Shown: positions 5,897 through 8,016 of the stretch, one piece after another
How the letters are laid out: the number at the start of each line of letters is the position of its first letter
Position numbering within the stretch: the stretch's first letter is position 1
Assembly: GCA_017621955.1 (NCBI GenBank)
Contig: JAGASB010000166.1
Location: 1 to 8,016 of the forward strand
Origin: Clostridia bacterium
Lineage (GTDB): Bacteria; Bacillota_A; Clostridia; Christensenellales; Borkfalkiaceae
Reading direction: 5' to 3'
DNA length: 8,016 nt
Made by a program: the position numbers and the translations under genes
The notes under the pieces: model-generated
The model's input: only the letters and a program-made list of their open reading frames with translations
Told to the model about the DNA's origin: nothing
The model's database searches: none

Positions 5897-7471
5897 ATGA
5901 ACGTATTTGAACTTGTCTCTTTTATCATTTACTTTTTGTTCGTTCTCGGCGTAGGCATTTATTTCTTCTTCAAAAGCAAGGATAAAGGTGAAAAAGACTA
6001 CTTCTTGGGTGGCAAAAATATGGGCGGTTGGGTTTCCGCTTTAAGCGCAGGCGCTTCGGATATGAGTGCTTGGGTTCTTATGGGACTTCCCGGCGCTATC
6101 TACCTTTCGGGTATGAACCAAATTTGGATTTCTATCGGTCTTATTATCGGAACTATTTGTGCTTGGATTTTTATTGCACCAAATCTTCGCAAGTATGCTA
6201 TTAAAGCAAACGATGCGATAACCGTACCAGAATTTCTTTCAAATAGATTTATGGCTAAAAGTCCTATACTGAGAATTGTTTGCGCAGTCGTATTTGTCGT
6301 AGGATACTTAGTTTACGCCGCTTCTTCTATCTATGCTTGCGGTAACTTGTTCGCTATGCTTGTTCCTAGTGACGCTGCCGATATGAAATTAATCGGTATG
6401 ATTATTTTTGCTGTGATTATTTTGGGTTACACTCTTCTTGGCGGATTTAAGGCAGTTTGTTGGACAGACTTCTTTCAAGGAATGCTAATGCTCTTTGCAC
6501 TTATGATAGTTCCTATCGTTATTTCTATCATAATCGGTGCTAACGGTCCAACAGGAACGGCTGGTACACCTGGTGAACATTATTACAGTCTTCTTGTAAA
6601 CGGAGAATGGAGTTGGAGCAGTGTTGCCAACATTTTAACCGGCTTGGGTTGGGGCTTAGGTTATATGGGTATGCCCCACATTATTGTTAGATATATGGCA
6701 ATAAAATCTAAAAAGGAAATGAAAAAATCGCAAATAATCGGTTCGTCTTGGACTTTCCTTATTCTTACAATGGCAACCGTTTTAGCACTTGTAGCACGTT
6801 CTTATCTGGCAACACCATTAGATAGTTCTAACAAAGAACTTGTGTTTGCATTATCCGTTCGTCAATTAGTTGGCGCAGGCGCTCTTGCACTTGTAGGTGG
6901 ATTGCTTATCGCTGCAATCTTAGCGGCTTCAATGAGCACTGCTGACTCACAGCTTCTCTCATCTTCTTCGGCTTTTGCTTCGGATATTTATAAAACCGTA
7001 ATTAACAAAAAGGCATCTGACAAAACTATCTTGAACGTTGGCAGATTTGCAGTTGTAGGCGTTACGATATTAGCATTTGCCCTTGCTGTTCTAGTCCACG
7101 TTCTAAGTTTAACAGACATTATGGGATTGGTTTCAGCCGCTTGGTCAATTTTCGGTGCTGCATTTGGTCCCGTAATCGTTTTAAGCCTTTTCTGGAAAAG
7201 ATTCAACTATAACGGTGCTGTCGTAAGTTTAATTACAGGTTTTGTCGTTTCTATTCTTTGGATGGTTTTATTCAATCTTGAATACTATGGATTTAATAGC
7301 GTTATAGCAAATACCGAATTGTACGAAATCGTTCCTGGCTTTATCGTAAGCTTAATTGCCGGCATTGTTGTATCTCTTTGCACCAAAGCTCCGTCAAAAG
7401 AAGTTGTTGAACTTTTCGACCAAGTTAAGTCTTGGAAAGAAGAAGATACTGACGCTACTGTTGAAGCGTAA
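5897..7471 (+). CDS. putP: Sodium/proline symporter PutP (sodium:solute symporter family)
   Basis: An inner-membrane carrier that couples sodium entry to uptake of proline, used for nutrition or osmoprotection. The 524 residues show about 13 hydrophobic segments, as expected: roughly 5-25, 45-65, 75-95, 124-146, 163-181, 190-213, 240-258, 283-303, 325-350, 381-404, 408-432, 437-459 and 478-496. The signature SAGASDMSAWVLMGLPG (50-66) puts Asp55 and Ser57 at the same numbers as the sodium/proline-site residues of E. coli PutP. LLGGFKAVCWTDFFQG (180-195), the MPHIIVRY block (259-266) and SMSTADSQ (345-352, containing the Ser-Thr of the second sodium site) also fit. The tail (500-524) is acidic and cytoplasmic. 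GGGAG lies six bases before the ATG. Its own promoter and terminator make it monocistronic. A relative transporting another amino acid or osmolyte (OpuE-like) is possible; proline is inferred from family resemblance. Confidence 0.92.
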   Translation: MNVFELVSFIIYFLFVLGVGIYFFFKSKDKGEKDYFLGGKNMGGWVSALSAGASDMSAWVLMGLPGAIYLSGMNQIWISIGLIIGTICAWIFIAPNLRKYAIKANDAITVPEFLSNRFMAKSPILRIVCAVVFVVGYLVYAASSIYACGNLFAMLVPSDAADMKLIGMIIFAVIILGYTLLGGFKAVCWTDFFQGMLMLFALMIVPIVISIIIGANGPTGTAGTPGEHYYSLLVNGEWSWSSVANILTGLGWGLGYMGMPHIIVRYMAIKSKKEMKKSQIIGSSWTFLILTMATVLALVARSYLATPLDSSNKELVFALSVRQLVGAGALALVGGLLIAAILAASMSTADSQLLSSSSAFASDIYKTVINKKASDKTILNVGRFAVVGVTILAFALAVLVHVLSLTDIMGLVSAAWSIFGAAFGPVIVLSLFWKRFNYNGAVVSLITGFVVSILWMVLFNLEYYGFNSVIANTELYEIVPGFIVSLIAGIVVSLCTKAPSKEVVELFDQVKSWKEEDTDATVEA

Positions 7472-7493
7472 AATTAACGACTAAAATTATTAT

Positions 7494-7527
7494 AAACTGC
7501 GTATACTATTGGTGTACGCAGTTTTTT
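7494..7527 (+). terminator. Rho-independent terminator of putP
   Basis: Arms 7494-7506 and 7512-7524 form a 13-bp stem with one wobble and a 5-base loop. They are followed by an uninterrupted T-run (7522-7527). It begins 22 bases after the putP stop and ends three bases before the start codon of the next gene. Confidence 0.88.
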
Positions 7528-7530
7528 GTT

Positions 7531-8016
7531 ATGAAATTATTAGGCAATGAAAAGTTATTGAAAATTACTTATAAAATTTTAACCGTCCTTTTATCTATTT
7601 GTTGGGCGATTATGGCGTGTTGGGGACTTTTTACGTTTGTAAAGGTTAAATACCTTTACCCACTTTCATTTAAGGAAGAAATTATAGAATACGCCGACTA
7701 TTACGGGCACGACCGTGCGCTTATTTTTGCAGTGGTTAAAACCGAAAGCGGTTTTGATAAAAATGCGGTAAGTAGTGCTGGTGCTATCGGACTTATGCAA
7801 ATTACTGAAAAGACGGGAAAATATATCGCTCAACGCTTAGGCGTGGAAAACTACGACCTAAACGACGTTGAAACAAACCTTGACTTCGGCTGTTTTTATA
7901 TTAAGTATCTAATTTTAAGGTTTGAAAACTTAGATACCGCACTTATCGCCTATAACGCTGGCGAAGGAAACGTTGCGCTTTGGCTTCAAAATAAAGAGTA
8001 CAGTACGGATAAAAAA
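7531..8016 (+). CDS. Membrane-anchored lytic murein transglycosylase, SLT domain (runs off the right edge)
   Basis: The enzyme cleaves the MurNAc-GlcNAc bond of peptidoglycan outside the membrane, forming 1,6-anhydro ends, in wall turnover. The visible 162 residues hold a short basic N-terminus, one hydrophobic anchor (about 15-38) and then the SLT goose-lysozyme-like fold. The fold has AVVKTESGF (67-75) with catalytic Glu72, SSAGAIGLMQIT (81-92), an ETNLDFGCFYIKYL block (114-127) and AYNAGEGNV (140-148). The C-terminus is missing only because the window ends. The ATG at 7531 is the only good start before the anchor; the next ATG (residue 28) lies within it and a TTG (residue 10) has no ribosome binding site. 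Oddly, the ATG follows the putP terminator's T-run by three bases and has no Shine-Dalgarno or evident promoter of its own. Family assignment is firm; the biological role is inferred. Confidence 0.9.
   Translation, partial: MKLLGNEKLLKITYKILTVLLSICWAIMACWGLFTFVKVKYLYPLSFKEEIIEYADYYGHDRALIFAVVKTESGFDKNAVSSAGAIGLMQITEKTGKYIAQRLGVENYDLNDVETNLDFGCFYIKYLILRFENLDTALIAYNAGEGNVALWLQNKEYSTDKK

Overview
The window looks like low-GC Bacillota, most likely a gut-type member of the Clostridia. I estimate GC at roughly 38 % by eye. The basis is AT-rich intergenic DNA, strong GGAG-type ribosome binding sites, SigA-like promoters with 16-17 bp spacers, compact Rho-independent terminators, and Clostridia-like versions of FakA, phosphohexomutase and PutP. 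A species cannot be named from this stretch.

Region 1 (1-2240, minus strand) is the edge of a tailed-phage packaging operon. In transcription order it holds the terminase large subunit (2185-752), a 99-residue protein whose start overlaps the terminase end (771-472), and the N-terminal third or so of a portal protein that starts with TTG at 460 and runs off the left edge. It appears to be a prophage or prophage remnant. Unusually, the terminase gene is the first phage gene: immediately upstream come a candidate promoter and then the terminator of a chromosomal gene, with no integrase, repressor or conventional small terminase gene between them.

Region 2 (2297-5745, minus strand) is chromosomal. 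An alpha-D-phosphohexomutase (5673-4171) with its own promoter and terminator is followed by fakA, the ATP-binding subunit of fatty acid kinase (4053-2383), also closed by a terminator. Each gene appears to be a separate transcription unit.

Region 3 (5674-8016, plus strand) begins with a 223-bp divergent promoter region. It is followed by putP, a sodium/proline symporter (5897-7471), a strong terminator (7494-7527), and the first 162 codons of a membrane-anchored lytic transglycosylase that runs off the right edge. The chromosomal genes are housekeeping functions (sugar-phosphate interconversion, use of exogenous fatty acids, osmolyte or amino-acid uptake, wall turnover) without a shared pathway.

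The most unusual signal is compositional. By visual scan, neither GATC nor CATG occurs anywhere in the 8,016 bp, in phage-like or chromosomal DNA, although each would be expected some 25-30 times. Other palindromes of the same base composition, such as ACGT and GTAC, are common. This suggests strong long-term selection, for instance by restriction-modification, acting on both parts. I found no CRISPR array, tRNA, rRNA or insertion sequence, and no gene-free stretch longer than about 225 bp.
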